DNA of 64,000 bases from contig NZ_JAJAWG010000003.1 in assembly GCF_020531905.1 (NCBI RefSeq), positions 1-64,000 of the forward strand, written 5' to 3'. Made by a program: the position numbers and the translations under genes. This document shows, piece by piece, positions 31,632 to 40,610 of this stretch. A model generated the notes under the pieces. That model searched no databases. It had not been told where the DNA came from and saw only the letters and a list, made by a program, of their open reading frames with translations. Numbering within the stretch: position 1 is the first letter of the stretch; each line of letters begins with the position of its first letter. This DNA is from Deefgea salmonis. Lineage in GTDB: Bacteria; Pseudomonadota; Gammaproteobacteria; Burkholderiales; Chitinibacteraceae.

Positions 31632-32908
31632 CATAGGTAACACTTTAATTCAACGACATGGGTGACACGTTTAGCGTTAAATAATCGTTTTTGGTCCCTT
31701 TCACTTCTCGCTCGTCCAACGAGCCTAGTCGAATCGGACCAAAATAAACGTCCCAAATCCCTTCTCCCACTAACTCCAAACCAACCCATTCGCCACGCAA
31801 TAAATAGCCAATGTAAACTCGTAAACTACGCCAATAAATCAGTCCACTTTGACAGACTCGTCCACGCTCAAAGTAGTCAGGGTAAACCAACTCTGGCAGC
31901 GACTCTGGATAGCGGCGCGGGGAGCTCTGATACACCGATTTAGGCACACACTGCCCCAAACTCTCATGCAAACGATCCTCGTTATAGTGGCGCAAGAACT
32001 CATCCAAAATCACTTGTTGCTGCGTTAAGTCGGCGGCACCGGGCTGACCAATGCGTAGTTTCAACGTCCGATGCATCCGTTCATGCCGACCATTTTGCTG
32101 TGGTTGCCCTGGCGTAATTCGCTCTGGAATAATCCCTAACCGAATCCACCAAATCGATAATTTCGATAACCCTCCAACACCCACACTGGCAAATGGTGTG
32201 CCGTTGTCGCTCCTAATCCGCTCCGGCAGCCCATATTGGCGAAACAGTTGTTCAAATACCGCCTTGGCCTCTGCCCCTGTCGTGCCGCTAAACCCTTGGC
32301 AACTCAGCAAATAACGGCTGGCGTGATCCATGATCGTTAACGGATAGCACCACTGCCCATTACCTAACTTGAACTGCCCTTTGTAATCCACACTCCACAA
32401 CTGATTGACCTGTGTTGCTGTCTTGAGCGGTTGAATCGAACGCGGCGTACGATTAATCCGCCGTCGACTTTTCACGCAACCCGCCGCTTTCAAAATATTG
32501 TAAATCGTCGTTTGCGACGGAATCAGCGATTCGGCAAATCGCGCAACCAGCAGCGGCTGGATTTTCTTTGGCCCCAGCACATCGCCCTTGTAATTGCGCA
32601 ACTCCAGCACCGCTTGCCGCACCACATAGGGGGTAACAGACGAGCCGTGCGGACGACGACTTTGCGCTTGCAAACCGTCGAGCCCCATCGCGTGATAACG
32701 CTGTACCCATTTGTAACCCGTTTTGCGACTAATGCCATACAACCCGCACAGCGTCTTGAACGCCATCTCGCCACGTAAATAATCAGCGATAAATTTCACT
32801 TTTTCGTCCATCGGTTTCACCTCATTCCACGGCATAGCGTGCTCCGGTTGCGCGCATCACAGACCAGAGAAGTGTTACCTATGTCTTTGAACTAATGTGT
32901 TACCTATG
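31632..32908. mobile_element. IS481-family insertion sequence
   Basis: Intact element of about 1277 bp. The ends are inverted CATAGGTAACAC (31632-31643) and GTGTTACCTATG (32897-32908). A second copy of this 12-mer lies 25 bases further in at each end (31657, one or two mismatches; 32872, exact), so each end carries two tandem transposase-site-like motifs. One transposase gene fills most of it. No clear target duplication was found at the flanks (before 31632 and after 32908). Confidence 0.85.
31645..32835 (-). CDS. IS481-family transposase
   Basis: 396-residue DDE transposase. N-terminal helix-turn-helix (about 10-60, FKTLCGLYGISRKTGYKWVQRY), then the rve integrase core: first Asp in LWSVDYKGQF, second in RSDNGTPF and Glu in NGRHERMHRTLK. 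No frameshift or stop interrupts it, so the element may be active. Its last codons lie within the left terminal repeat. Start ATG at 32835. Confidence 0.94.
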   Translation of the reverse strand: MPWNEVKPMDEKVKFIADYLRGEMAFKTLCGLYGISRKTGYKWVQRYHAMGLDGLQAQSRRPHGSSVTPYVVRQAVLELRNYKGDVLGPKKIQPLLVARFAESLIPSQTTIYNILKAAGCVKSRRRINRTPRSIQPLKTATQVNQLWSVDYKGQFKLGNGQWCYPLTIMDHASRYLLSCQGFSGTTGAEAKAVFEQLFRQYGLPERIRSDNGTPFASVGVGGLSKLSIWWIRLGIIPERITPGQPQQNGRHERMHRTLKLRIGQPGAADLTQQQVILDEFLRHYNEDRLHESLGQCVPKSVYQSSPRRYPESLPELVYPDYFERGRVCQSGLIYWRSLRVYIGYLLRGEWVGLELVGEGIWDVYFGPIRLGSLDEREVKGTKNDYLTLNVSPMSLN

Positions 32909-33177
32909 AGTGTGAACCATACCACTTTTCTTGGCGAAGTAAGAAAAGTAAGTGCCGCGCGGCATTAGCGCGACTTTGATTGAAAGAGCGCGAATTCAAG
33001 CCAACATCACCCCATCGGTGTATTGCCGCTGCGCGTCGAATACGCCCTACAGAAAGCTTCGTCGTAAGCTGAGCTAAACCCCAACGTTGACCGCGCGATT
33101 GTTGGGCTGCGCAGGCTTAGCCCAACTTACTCAATCTAAACATCACGGATCGCAATTTGCGCCACGGCAACCTGATC

Positions 33178-33206
33178 GGCGGGTTACGCCTAAAGGCTAA
33201 CCCGCC
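33178..33206. repeat. GGCGGGTTA/TAACCCGCC repeat, right copy
   Basis: Same nine-base inverted arms as at 31356-31383, again followed by CTAC. Two such units bracket the IS481 element about 1.8 kb apart. Confidence 0.75.
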
Positions 33207-33254
33207 CTACCTATACTAACCCGCCCGACGCACCAACCCGCCCGACCAAACTGA

Positions 33255-33306
33255 TGGGTATATCAATGCAGCTATTAGCCATCAACGCCCAGCAGCCAAT
33301 ACCCAA
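33255..33306. repeat. 52-bp GGTAT/ATACC repeat, copy 7
   Basis: TGGGTAT at 33255-33261, ATACCC from 33299. Ends just before the aspS terminator stem. Confidence 0.9.
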
Positions 33307-33307
33307 C

Positions 33308-33336
33308 AAAAAAGGCGACCGAAGTCGCCTTTTTTA
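33308..33336 (-). terminator. Terminator of the fmdB-DUF502-aspS unit
   Basis: Stem GGCGAC (33314-33319) with GTCGCC (33324-33329), four-base loop, flanked by A- and T-runs, so active in either direction. 18 bases after the aspS stop. Confidence 0.88.
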
Positions 33337-33354
33337 AACCAAGCCAATGAGCGA

Positions 33355-35160
33355 TTACGCTAAATTGGCTTGCTGGGTGTTACGCAAACGAATGTGCAAT
33401 TCGCGGAGTTGTTTCTCGTCCACTTCGTTCGGTGCGTTGGTCAACAAGCACTGCGCACGTTGCGTTTTCGGGAAGGCGATCACGTCGCGGATTGATTCTG
33501 CGCCGGTCATCAACGTTACCAAACGATCCAAACCAAAGGCTAAGCCGCCGTGCGGAGGTGCGCCAAATTGTAGATTGTCGAGCAAGAAGCCAAATTTGTT
33601 TTGCGCTTCTTCGGTCCCAATACCGAGTGCTTCAAAGACCGTCGATTGCATATCTGCGCGGTGGATACGGACTGAACCGCCGCCCATTTCCCAACCGTTG
33701 AGGACCATATCGTAAGCGCGCGCTTTGCATTTGCCCGGATCTGATTTAAGGAACTCGATGTGCTCAACTTTCGGGCTGGTGAACGGATGGTGGCAAGCGT
33801 TCCAGCGGCCTGCGTCGTCGTCACGTTCGAACATTGGGAAGTCAACCACCCACAATGGTTTCCAGCCGCGTGTGAAGTAACCCGCTGCTTCGCCTTTTTC
33901 GTGGCCGACTTTCAAGCGCAAGGCACCGATGGCTTCGTTCACCACTTTATCTTTGTCTGCGCCAAAGAAAATCAAATCGCCGGTGGTTGCACCAGTGCGG
34001 GTGATGATTTCTTGCAAGCACGCTTCGCTAAGGTTTTTAACGATTGGCGATTGCAAGCCAGAGCCTTCGCCGTTGCTCAGATTGGTAACGTCGTTGACTT
34101 TGATGTACGCCAAGCCTTTAGCACCGTAGATCGCCACAAACTTGGTGTAGTCGTCGATTTCTTTACGGCTGATGCTCGCGCCACCAGGAATCCGCAAGCC
34201 GACTACGCGGCCGTTTTCCATATCGGCTGCGCCGCGGAAGACTTTGAATTCTTCGGTTTTCATCAAATCGGTCAGTTCAGTGAACTGCAACGACACGCGC
34301 AAATCAGGCTTGTCTGAGCCGTACAAACGCATTGCGTCGTCATACGCCATACGCGGGAATTCGCCCAGATCCACGTTGATGGCTTCTTTGAATACGTGAA
34401 TTGCCATCGCTTCAGTAATGCTCATGATTTCGTCTTCGTTCAAGAACGAAGTTTCGATATCAATCTGGGTGAATTCCGGCTGACGATCGGCGCGCAAATC
34501 TTCATCGCGGAAGCATTTAACGATTTGGTAGTAGCGATCAAAACCGGCGACCATCAAGAGCTGTTTAAATAGCTGTGGCGATTGCGGCAAGGCAAAGAAT
34601 TGGCCATCGTGCACGCGGCTTGGTACCAGATAATCGCGCGCGCCTTCTGGCGTTGAGCGGGTCAACATCGGTGTTTCGATATCGATAAAGCCCAAACCAT
34701 CAAGGTAGTTACGAATTAACATCGCTACGCGGTAACGCAAACGCATGTTTTTTTGCATCACAGGACGACGCAAATCGATCACGCGGTTGGTTAAACGCAC
34801 GTTTTCAGAGAGATTTTCATCGTCGATCTGGAACGGTGGCGTTGCCGCTTGATTGAGTACGGTAATGCTTTGCGCCAAAATTTCGATTTGACCCGTAAAC
34901 ATTTTGCTATTGGTGGTGCCTTCTGGGCGAGCACGCACCAAGCCGGTGATTTCCAATACATATTCATTGCGGGTGGCATCGGCAATGGCAAACGCTTCGG
35001 GGGTTTCTGGCGCAAAGACCACTTGCACCAAACCTTCACGGTCGCGCAAATCGATAAAAATCACACCACCATGATCACGACGACGATGGGCCCAGCCCTT
35101 AATCGTGACAGTTTGGCCCAGATAACGACCATCAATCAAACCGCAATAATCGGTACGCAT
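33355..35160 (-). CDS. aspS: Aspartyl-tRNA synthetase
   Basis: 601-residue class II synthetase, bacterial length. N-terminal OB-fold anticodon domain ([29 protein letters not shown]), catalytic core with [23 protein letters not shown] and [20 protein letters not shown], the GAD insertion and motif 3 [10 protein letters not shown]. Betaproteobacterial AspRS may be non-discriminating and also charge tRNA-Asn; not decidable here. ATG at 35160 with GAGGAAG upstream is preferred over the TTG one codon before. Third gene after fmdB and DUF502. Confidence 0.97.
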   Translation of the reverse strand: MRTDYCGLIDGRYLGQTVTIKGWAHRRRDHGGVIFIDLRDREGLVQVVFAPETPEAFAIADATRNEYVLEITGLVRARPEGTTNSKMFTGQIEILAQSITVLNQAATPPFQIDDENLSENVRLTNRVIDLRRPVMQKNMRLRYRVAMLIRNYLDGLGFIDIETPMLTRSTPEGARDYLVPSRVHDGQFFALPQSPQLFKQLLMVAGFDRYYQIVKCFRDEDLRADRQPEFTQIDIETSFLNEDEIMSITEAMAIHVFKEAINVDLGEFPRMAYDDAMRLYGSDKPDLRVSLQFTELTDLMKTEEFKVFRGAADMENGRVVGLRIPGGASISRKEIDDYTKFVAIYGAKGLAYIKVNDVTNLSNGEGSGLQSPIVKNLSEACLQEIITRTGATTGDLIFFGADKDKVVNEAIGALRLKVGHEKGEAAGYFTRGWKPLWVVDFPMFERDDDAGRWNACHHPFTSPKVEHIEFLKSDPGKCKARAYDMVLNGWEMGGGSVRIHRADMQSTVFEALGIGTEEAQNKFGFLLDNLQFGAPPHGGLAFGLDRLVTLMTGAESIRDVIAFPKTQRAQCLLTNAPNEVDEKQLRELHIRLRNTQQANLA

Positions 35161-35244
35161 CAAAGAACTTCCTCAAAAATAAATAACACAAACAATCAAT
35201 AAAACGGACAAGCCCGCTGGTGGCAATGCCACATTATTTTTTAA

Positions 35245-35958
35245 TTAACCTTTTACTGCTGCGGCAGGCGCTACCGATACAGCCTGCGGCGAATCAAGCA
35301 ACTGCTTCGTACTGGGCATCACCACCCCCAGCGAAATCACGTATTTCAATGCTTCATCTACGCTCATATCCAGCTCTTTTACATCGCTGATTTTGGCCAT
35401 AAACAAAAAGCCCGATGTCGGATTTGGCGTCGTGGGAACAAACACCGAAATTAATTCACCACCGAGTTTTTCGCTAATTTCACCATTCGGAACCCCTGTA
35501 ACAAAGCCCACCGACCATGTGCCCTGATGAGGAAATTGCACCAATACCGCTTTGCGAAACGCATTGCCAGAATCAGAAAACAACGTATCCGAAACTTGCT
35601 TCACACTCATATAAATCGAGCGAACAATCGGTATGCGTTTCAAAATCGACTCGCCAACGCCCAACAAGCGACGACCCAAAATATTAGCCGCAAAAATACC
35701 GGTTAAAAACAGCACCAGCACCGTCAAAATTACCCCAAATCCAGGGATATTTTCTACCCCTTTTAAATGGGGAAATAACTGCGCTAACGCTTGCAAAATC
35801 CAAAAATCAGGACGAACTTGATTCGGTACAAATGCCCCTAGCTGATCCATGGTGCTAATCAATAGATTAAGCACCCACAATGTGATCACTAAAGGAATCC
35901 AAATCAACAAACCAGTAAAAAAGTAGCGCTTAAATAATGAGGTCACAATTTTACTCAA
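35245..35958 (-). CDS. DUF502 family membrane protein
   Basis: 237-residue inner-membrane protein: two membrane spans (about 12-36 and 73-96) and the family motif RIPIVRSIYMSVKQVSDTL, then a soluble C-terminal part (KAVLVQFPHQGTWSVGFVTG). The function of DUF502 is unknown. It lies 11 bases after fmdB and 84 bases before aspS, a conserved betaproteobacterial trio; what links them is not clear. Confidence 0.92.
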   Translation of the reverse strand: MSKIVTSLFKRYFFTGLLIWIPLVITLWVLNLLISTMDQLGAFVPNQVRPDFWILQALAQLFPHLKGVENIPGFGVILTVLVLFLTGIFAANILGRRLLGVGESILKRIPIVRSIYMSVKQVSDTLFSDSGNAFRKAVLVQFPHQGTWSVGFVTGVPNGEISEKLGGELISVFVPTTPNPTSGFLFMAKISDVKELDMSVDEALKYVISLGVVMPSTKQLLDSPQAVSVAPAAAVKG

Positions 35959-35969
35959 GTAAAAATCGA

Positions 35970-36179
35970 TTAAGAATCAGAACCGGTTGCGCTAGAACCG
36001 CCTTTAAAATCAGTTTGATACCAACCTGAACCTTTGAGCTGAAAGCCCGCAGCCGTCACGCATCGAGTGTATTTTTCGGCTCGGCAAGCTGGACATTGCG
36101 TTAAAGCATCAGCCGACATTTTTTGTAAGTGTTCGTCTTGATGACCACACTCAGTACAGCGATAAGCATAGATAGGCAT
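35970..36179 (-). CDS. FmdB-family zinc-ribbon protein
   Basis: 69-residue zinc ribbon: MPIYAYRCTECGHQDE with Cys8 and Cys11, and CPAC with Cys29 and Cys32, giving a four-Cys zinc site. C-terminus Gly/Ser-rich. Role unknown; family also called a regulatory-type zinc ribbon. The frame runs up to a TTG at 36200 and an ATG at 36191, but the conserved MPIYAYRC start is at 36179. First gene of the aspS unit. Confidence 0.9.
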   Translation of the reverse strand: MPIYAYRCTECGHQDEHLQKMSADALTQCPACRAEKYTRCVTAAGFQLKGSGWYQTDFKGGSSATGSDS

Positions 36180-36456
36180 AAAAATATTCATACGCGACAA
36201 ACCAGAAGGCGCTGATTATACCTTGTTCGCACGCCAAGGTCGAAACCGCGACTCATTCAAAGCAAATATTCAAACCAAATCAAAGCCGCTTTGCTCCTCG
36301 CCGCATGGCTTTTGACTGGGTGGCCGCAAAGGCATCACCGCACTAGTCACCCCCATCGATGGCTGATTTCGGAGTCTCTATTACTTACAAAGATTTCACA
36401 CCATTGTCATATTGACACCCTATGATGTCGGATTTCGCGTACTCGGGATTTTAGCT
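36180..36456. other. Divergent spacer, fmdB to PhnD-like gene
   Basis: About 280 bases carrying the promoters for both directions. No operator or RNA element was recognised. Confidence 0.3.
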
Positions 36457-37425
36457 ATGCTACTTCGCCACTTCTGTTTGCTACTTTGCTGTTTGGCGCT
36501 ACCAGTGCAGGCGGAGATCACGCTCGGTTTACTCACCTCACGCAATGACGAACAAACACTTGAAGATTGGCAACCGATTCTCAATGATCTTGCCATCGCC
36601 ATTGGTCAACCCGTGAAAGCATGGGTTGGCAATGATAGAGCGGTTTTATTCAATAAAATAAAAAACAATGAAATCCAAGTCGCCCGCGTTGACAATAAGC
36701 TGGCACTCGATGCCGTAGAAAACGCCAAGGTCGAAGTATTTGCCTCCTTAGTGCAAAGCGGCAATCAAGCAACCTATCGCAGCGTGATGTTAGTTAGCGC
36801 CAACAGCCCGATTAAAAATGCAGAGCAATTACTGCAACACCCGCAGCAACTGAGCTACGCCTCGGGCATCAACGGCAGCACCGCCGAATTTTATATCCCG
36901 CATTACCATTTGTTTTTACAAAAAAACATCATGCCAGAAAATTATTTCAAGCACATTGTCTATGGCAATGCGGAGCAATCCTTTATTGCACTGGCCACCC
37001 AGCGCGTTGACGTGGCGGTGAGTAATTCTTTTGACTTAGAGCAGCTCAAAGAAAAATACCCGCGCGATCACGCCAAAATGCGCGTGATTTGGCAGTCGCC
37101 GGAATTTGCTTTTGATCCCTTGATTCAACGACAAGACCTCCCCGCGCCACTCAAGAGCAAAATCAAACTCTTTTTTACTCAGTACGGCAAAACCGGCAGC
37201 AATACGGCACTCGCCAAACAGCGATTGTATTATGCCGATCAATTGGCGGGCTTTACCGCTGCAGACAATCGCAGCTTACGCCAAGTCACTGATTTGCAGC
37301 TGTTTCATGATTTATTCAAACTGACCTTAAATAAAAAACTCGCTCAACCCGAAAAAGCCCAACTCGAAGAAGCCTATTACAAACGCTACCGCCAGCTCAC
37401 TCAATTGCTTGGCGGGGCCAAATAA
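36457..37425 (+). CDS. PhnD-like periplasmic phosphate/phosphonate-binding protein
   Basis: 322-residue type-2 periplasmic binding protein of the PhnD/phosphonate substrate-binding family. Signal peptide MLLRHFCLLLCCLALPVQA then EITLGLLTSRNDEQT; the middle has the family segment YRSVMLVSANSPIKNAEQL and SYASGINGSTAEFYIP, with VDVAVSNSFDLE near the end. ABC permease and ATPase partners are missing from the window, so it may feed a distant transporter or act as a sensor domain. The frame begins upstream at a TTG (36412); ATG at 36457 starts the signal peptide and has GGGA eight bases before it. Confidence 0.8.
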   Translation: MLLRHFCLLLCCLALPVQAEITLGLLTSRNDEQTLEDWQPILNDLAIAIGQPVKAWVGNDRAVLFNKIKNNEIQVARVDNKLALDAVENAKVEVFASLVQSGNQATYRSVMLVSANSPIKNAEQLLQHPQQLSYASGINGSTAEFYIPHYHLFLQKNIMPENYFKHIVYGNAEQSFIALATQRVDVAVSNSFDLEQLKEKYPRDHAKMRVIWQSPEFAFDPLIQRQDLPAPLKSKIKLFFTQYGKTGSNTALAKQRLYYADQLAGFTAADNRSLRQVTDLQLFHDLFKLTLNKKLAQPEKAQLEEAYYKRYRQLTQLLGGAK

Positions 37426-37454
37426 TTCACCACCTCGTCGCATCAGGCATAGCA

Positions 37455-37506
37455 AGGGTATACGCCGCTTACTTTTATTAAATTTAAGCTTCAGCAACAT
37501 ACCCTG
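37455..37506. repeat. 52-bp GGTAT/ATACC repeat, copy 8
   Basis: AGGGTAT at 37455-37461, ATACCC from 37499, central TTTATTAAATT. Between the PhnD-like gene and the 39-aa gene. Confidence 0.9.
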
Positions 37507-37647
37507 AGGGATGGTCGTGACCAATCCAGCAATTAAATCCCCAAGCCAAGCCTGATGCGCCTATGATTGAATCGAACATTCTGCACGACGCACCGTGCAG
37601 GATGCATTCATCATTACGTCACTCAAACATCGAATCGGAGCAAAATC

Positions 37648-37767
37648 ATGGCCAAGGGTCAAGCGCGCAGCAATAAAGAAACAAAAAAACCGAAGAAAGA
37701 AAAATCAGCAACAGTGCCTGTTGCCGGCTTTATGCCTGCAGCAAAATCCAGCGACAGCAAAAAATAA
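37648..37767 (+). CDS. 39-residue Lys-rich small protein
   Basis: Begins MAKGQARSNKETKKPKKEK, with a strong GGAG seven bases before the ATG; the longer frame to 37567 has no support. It resembles a widespread short basic proteobacterial protein of unknown function (N-terminal MAKGQxRSN). Likely nucleic-acid contacting from its charge, which is only inference. No partner genes. Confidence 0.65.
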   Translation: MAKGQARSNKETKKPKKEKSATVPVAGFMPAAKSSDSKK

Positions 37768-38023
37768 GCCCCTACGTGGCTTCAAGATCGGCTTGAAACT
37801 AAGCCGTTCATTTATTTTAGCCTGCGGCTTGGTTATTCAACGCTCTACACTACCCTCGTTTTAACTGCTTCTGCTTTTCTGGCTACTTATTTCTATCCGT
37901 GGCGTAATTTTATCGTTTCGCACATGCCGAATGATTCAATTGAATACCATCCAATTGACTAAAAAACCTGCCCAAAAAAAAGTCAGCCTGTATTTACCCC
38001 AATAAATCATTGAGATAGATCGC

Positions 38024-38192
38024 TTATCCACAGCTTATGCACGCATCAACTCACGTCACTTGAGCATAAAGCCATGAAATGGCCTATTTTTTCACATAAG
38101 CAAAGCCACTTGACGAGACCGACTTAATTTCAATGACTTAAGTGACTTACCCACAGGCCGTACTGAATTTTATCCACGATTTTTGGGGATAA
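38024..38192. promoter_or_regulatory. Cluster of DnaA-box-like sites
   Basis: TTATCCACA (38024-38032, perfect consensus), TTATGCACG (38035-38043), TTACCCACA (38147-38155), TTATCCACG (38170-38178) and, on the other strand, TTATCCCCA (38184-38192). Four differ from consensus by one base. No replication gene lies nearby. Confidence 0.5.
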
Positions 38193-38205
38193 AATTCAAT
38201 ACGGC
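38157..38205. repeat. 19-bp near-perfect inverted repeat
   Basis: The arm at 38157-38175 and the arm at 38187-38205 match at 18 of 19 bases, loop 11. It encloses two of the DnaA-box-like sites and is not followed by a T-run, so it is not an ordinary terminator. Confidence 0.75.
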
Positions 38206-38434
38206 AACGCAAGCACTCGATTGCCAGCATCAGCGTCAGCATACTGCCAGCTGTAATAGTTACATCCCAGTTTACGGCGAATGATTTGACCAGCAAGGGG
38301 AAGCAAAGCATGATGCGCCACGACTCAAAGGCCGATCGTTTGCCCTTAGATTGAAGGCCGTACAGGCACTGATTTAATGAGCAACACGCACCAACCCATT
38401 ATTGGCTCATGATTTACTTGATTGGAACTTCATC

Positions 38435-38818
38435 ATGAATTTAGAAAAAGTCATCTTTGGCTTCTTTATTTTACTGGCTTTTACGCTCAATTTTGGCTTC
38501 GTCATCGGCCAAATCGACATCGCCCACCAGCACGATGTCAATGAGCTGTTTGCTGCCATCGTCGTCAATTTAATCGCCACGGTGATTAAATTTGGTGATC
38601 GCACCCAAGTGGGCGCACTGCATTTGGCAACGAGCTTGGTCGCAGATTTACAACTCATTGCCGCCAGCTTGGTATGGTGGAATGCGCTTTACATTACTCA
38701 AGTCGGAATGACGCCAGCGATTACCACCACCATTGTGTCACTGTCTGCGGGCGCTTTGGCGGCCAATCTGGTCTCCGTCATTTTATTAATTGGCGAAACC
38801 TTGCAACATCGCCGTTAA
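38435..38818 (+). CDS. Small membrane protein paired with K+ channel (DUF6394-like)
   Basis: 127-residue hydrophobic protein with about four membrane spans; the start MNLEKVIFGFFILLAFTLNF resembles the DUF6394 family (my assignment, not certain). It stops six bases before the potassium channel gene, and the two are probably co-transcribed. I infer an accessory subunit or assembly role. ATG at 38435 (after GGAA) is chosen over the earlier frame start. Confidence 0.7.
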   Translation: MNLEKVIFGFFILLAFTLNFGFVIGQIDIAHQHDVNELFAAIVVNLIATVIKFGDRTQVGALHLATSLVADLQLIAASLVWWNALYITQVGMTPAITTTIVSLSAGALAANLVSVILLIGETLQHRR

Positions 38819-38824
38819 GCCGCC

Positions 38825-40528
38825 ATGCCCAATATTTTCTTTTTAATGCTGCGGCGTTTACGCACGCCCATCATCACGCTGATTTTGATCTACGCCGTTT
38901 CGGTATTTGGTCTGGTGCTCATTCCAGGCGTGGATAATGCCGGTCAGCCGTATCGAATGGATTTTTTCCATGCGATTTACTTTATTAGCTACACCGCCAC
39001 CACCATTGGTTTTGGTGAGATTCCTTATGCCTTTACCAGCGGACAAAGGATGTGGGTTTTAGTGTGTATTTATCTGGCGGTGATTGGCTGGGCCTATGCT
39101 TTAAGCTCAATTTTTGCCCTCACGCGTGATCAAGCACTGACTAAAGCCATTCAGTACACGCGCTTTACCAGCAAAGTAAAGCGCATGAACGAACCGTTTT
39201 ATCTGATTTGCGGCTACGGGCAAACTGGGCGCATTCTTTGCCAAGTGCTCGACACCCAAGATATTCGTTTTGTTGTGATTGATCTGCGCGAAGAGCGAAT
39301 AAATGATGTGGCACTGGCCGATTATCATTTTGACGCGCCCTTTTACGCCGGCGACGCCGCCAATCCCGAGTTACTCAAAATTGCCGGCCTATCTCACCCA
39401 CGCTGCATTGGTGTGCTGGGCATTACCGGTAATGAAAATACCAATTTATCAATTGCCATCACCGCCTATGTGTTACGGCCTAAGCTACTGTCGATTTGCC
39501 GCAGTAAAAACCAAGAAATTAGCGACAATATGGCGTCATTTGGCACCAATAAAGTCATTAATATGTTTGAAGCGGTGGGCCAGCAGTTTCAATTGGCGAT
39601 GCATGCCCCGGCTGTTTCGCATTTGCGTAAAATCTTGTCGGATTTTCCCGGCAACCCTTTCCCGCCGAGTATTAAACCGCCCAAGGGGCATTGGGTGATT
39701 GTCGGTTACGGGCGTTTTGGCCGCTCCATCCACAAAGCTTTATCGCAAGAAGGCATTAGCGTTCACATTATCGACCCCGATCCACAGCCCGAGCTCGATC
39801 CGCAGATCTACCACCAAGCCTTAGGGGTGGACGCCGCCTCGCTCAAAACCGCCGGCATTGAGCACGCCGTGGGCTTATTTGTTTGCCACGATGATGACGC
39901 CAATAATCTCTCGTCGCTGGCCACCGCACGAGCGATTAACCCTGCGCTATTTATTGTTGCGCGGCAAAACTTAGCCACCAATCATTTATTATTCAAAGCC
40001 TTTGCGCCGGACTTTATTTCAATTCGCAGCGAAGTCGTCGCGCATGAAGCATTACGCGCCATGGCCAATCCGCTACTGGCGCAGTTTGTGTTGGCTTTAG
40101 TCACCAAAGAGGACGAATGGGCCAGACAATTGACCATCGACATCGAAAATCTCTGCCAAGGGATTGTGCCAGAGCACTGGACGGTGCGTTTAAACGCTAA
40201 AAACCCAGCCGCAGTGCAGGCCTTTTTGGCGCGGCCTTTACCGGCATTACAGATCAAACATTTTTATCACAGCGTGATTGATCACGGCCGGCCACTGCAA
40301 TGCATTGCATTACTGCGCCGCCATGGAGAGAAGGATATTTTATTACCCAAAGCCGATGACACACTGCGCTATGGCGATGAATTGCTATTTATTGGCGACC
40401 ATCACGCCCAGCAATCGCACCAAGCGATGTGCAGTGAGGTTAGCCTAATGGAATACGCTCGCACCGGTGTTGAGCAACCACAAAGCTGGATTTTCCGCAA
40501 AATCGCGGCATGGCGCGAACGCAGCTAA
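38825..40528 (+). CDS. Two-RCK potassium channel protein
   Basis: 567-residue protein: two membrane spans (about 14-35 and 77-98) flanking a pore loop, then two Rossmann TrkA-N/RCK domains, the first starting FYLICGYGQTGR (about 125-136), the second GHWVIVGYGRFGRS (288-301), each followed by TrkA-C-like parts. The pore filter reads TTIGFGE (59-65) instead of TVGYGD. The ligand-gating nucleotide motifs GxGxxG are intact. It probably releases or takes up K+ under control of nucleotides bound by the RCK domains. The GFGE filter also occurs in a subgroup of ion channels, so K+ selectivity should not be assumed. Confidence 0.85.
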   Translation: MPNIFFLMLRRLRTPIITLILIYAVSVFGLVLIPGVDNAGQPYRMDFFHAIYFISYTATTIGFGEIPYAFTSGQRMWVLVCIYLAVIGWAYALSSIFALTRDQALTKAIQYTRFTSKVKRMNEPFYLICGYGQTGRILCQVLDTQDIRFVVIDLREERINDVALADYHFDAPFYAGDAANPELLKIAGLSHPRCIGVLGITGNENTNLSIAITAYVLRPKLLSICRSKNQEISDNMASFGTNKVINMFEAVGQQFQLAMHAPAVSHLRKILSDFPGNPFPPSIKPPKGHWVIVGYGRFGRSIHKALSQEGISVHIIDPDPQPELDPQIYHQALGVDAASLKTAGIEHAVGLFVCHDDDANNLSSLATARAINPALFIVARQNLATNHLLFKAFAPDFISIRSEVVAHEALRAMANPLLAQFVLALVTKEDEWARQLTIDIENLCQGIVPEHWTVRLNAKNPAAVQAFLARPLPALQIKHFYHSVIDHGRPLQCIALLRRHGEKDILLPKADDTLRYGDELLFIGDHHAQQSHQAMCSEVSLMEYARTGVEQPQSWIFRKIAAWRERS

Positions 40529-40545
40529 AGTGCAAGGACTTCGAT

Positions 40546-40570
40546 CAGCCCGCCGAACTCAGGCGGGCTG
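40546..40570. other. Hairpin between channel gene and dehydrogenase gene
   Basis: Nine-bp stem CAGCCCGCC (40546-40554) with GGCGGGCTG (40562-40570). It lies between two convergent genes but has no T-run, so its role as terminator is unclear. Confidence 0.5.
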
Positions 40571-40610
40571 CCACAAGCGCACACCTTCTCAACAATCTCA
40601 ACCATCGCGC

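Larger units (their letters stand above)
32909..33354. other. Spacer with repeats right of the IS
   Basis: Repeat-rich, no gene. Contains CTTTTCTTGGCGAAGTAAG (from about 32931), a widely dispersed intergenic motif, a GGCGGGTTA/TAACCCGCC unit (33178-33206), a 52-bp repeat copy (33255-33306) and the aspS terminator. The IS appears to have split a repeat-type spacer. Confidence 0.5.
37768..38434. other. Spacer with clustered DnaA-box-like 9-mers
   Basis: 660 bases without a supported gene. Between 38024 and 38192 there are five DnaA-box-like 9-mers and a 19-base near-perfect inverted repeat (see separate entries). The rest shows nothing recognisable. Confidence 0.45.

Noticed and set aside
31645-32835. 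Degenerate or frameshifted transposase
   Set aside because: The frame is intact with all three DDE residues; no internal stop.
38024-38205. Chromosomal origin of replication
   Set aside because: DnaA-like boxes are clustered, but dnaA, dnaN, gyrB, parAB or mnmG are not nearby and the AT-rich unwinding layout is not evident.
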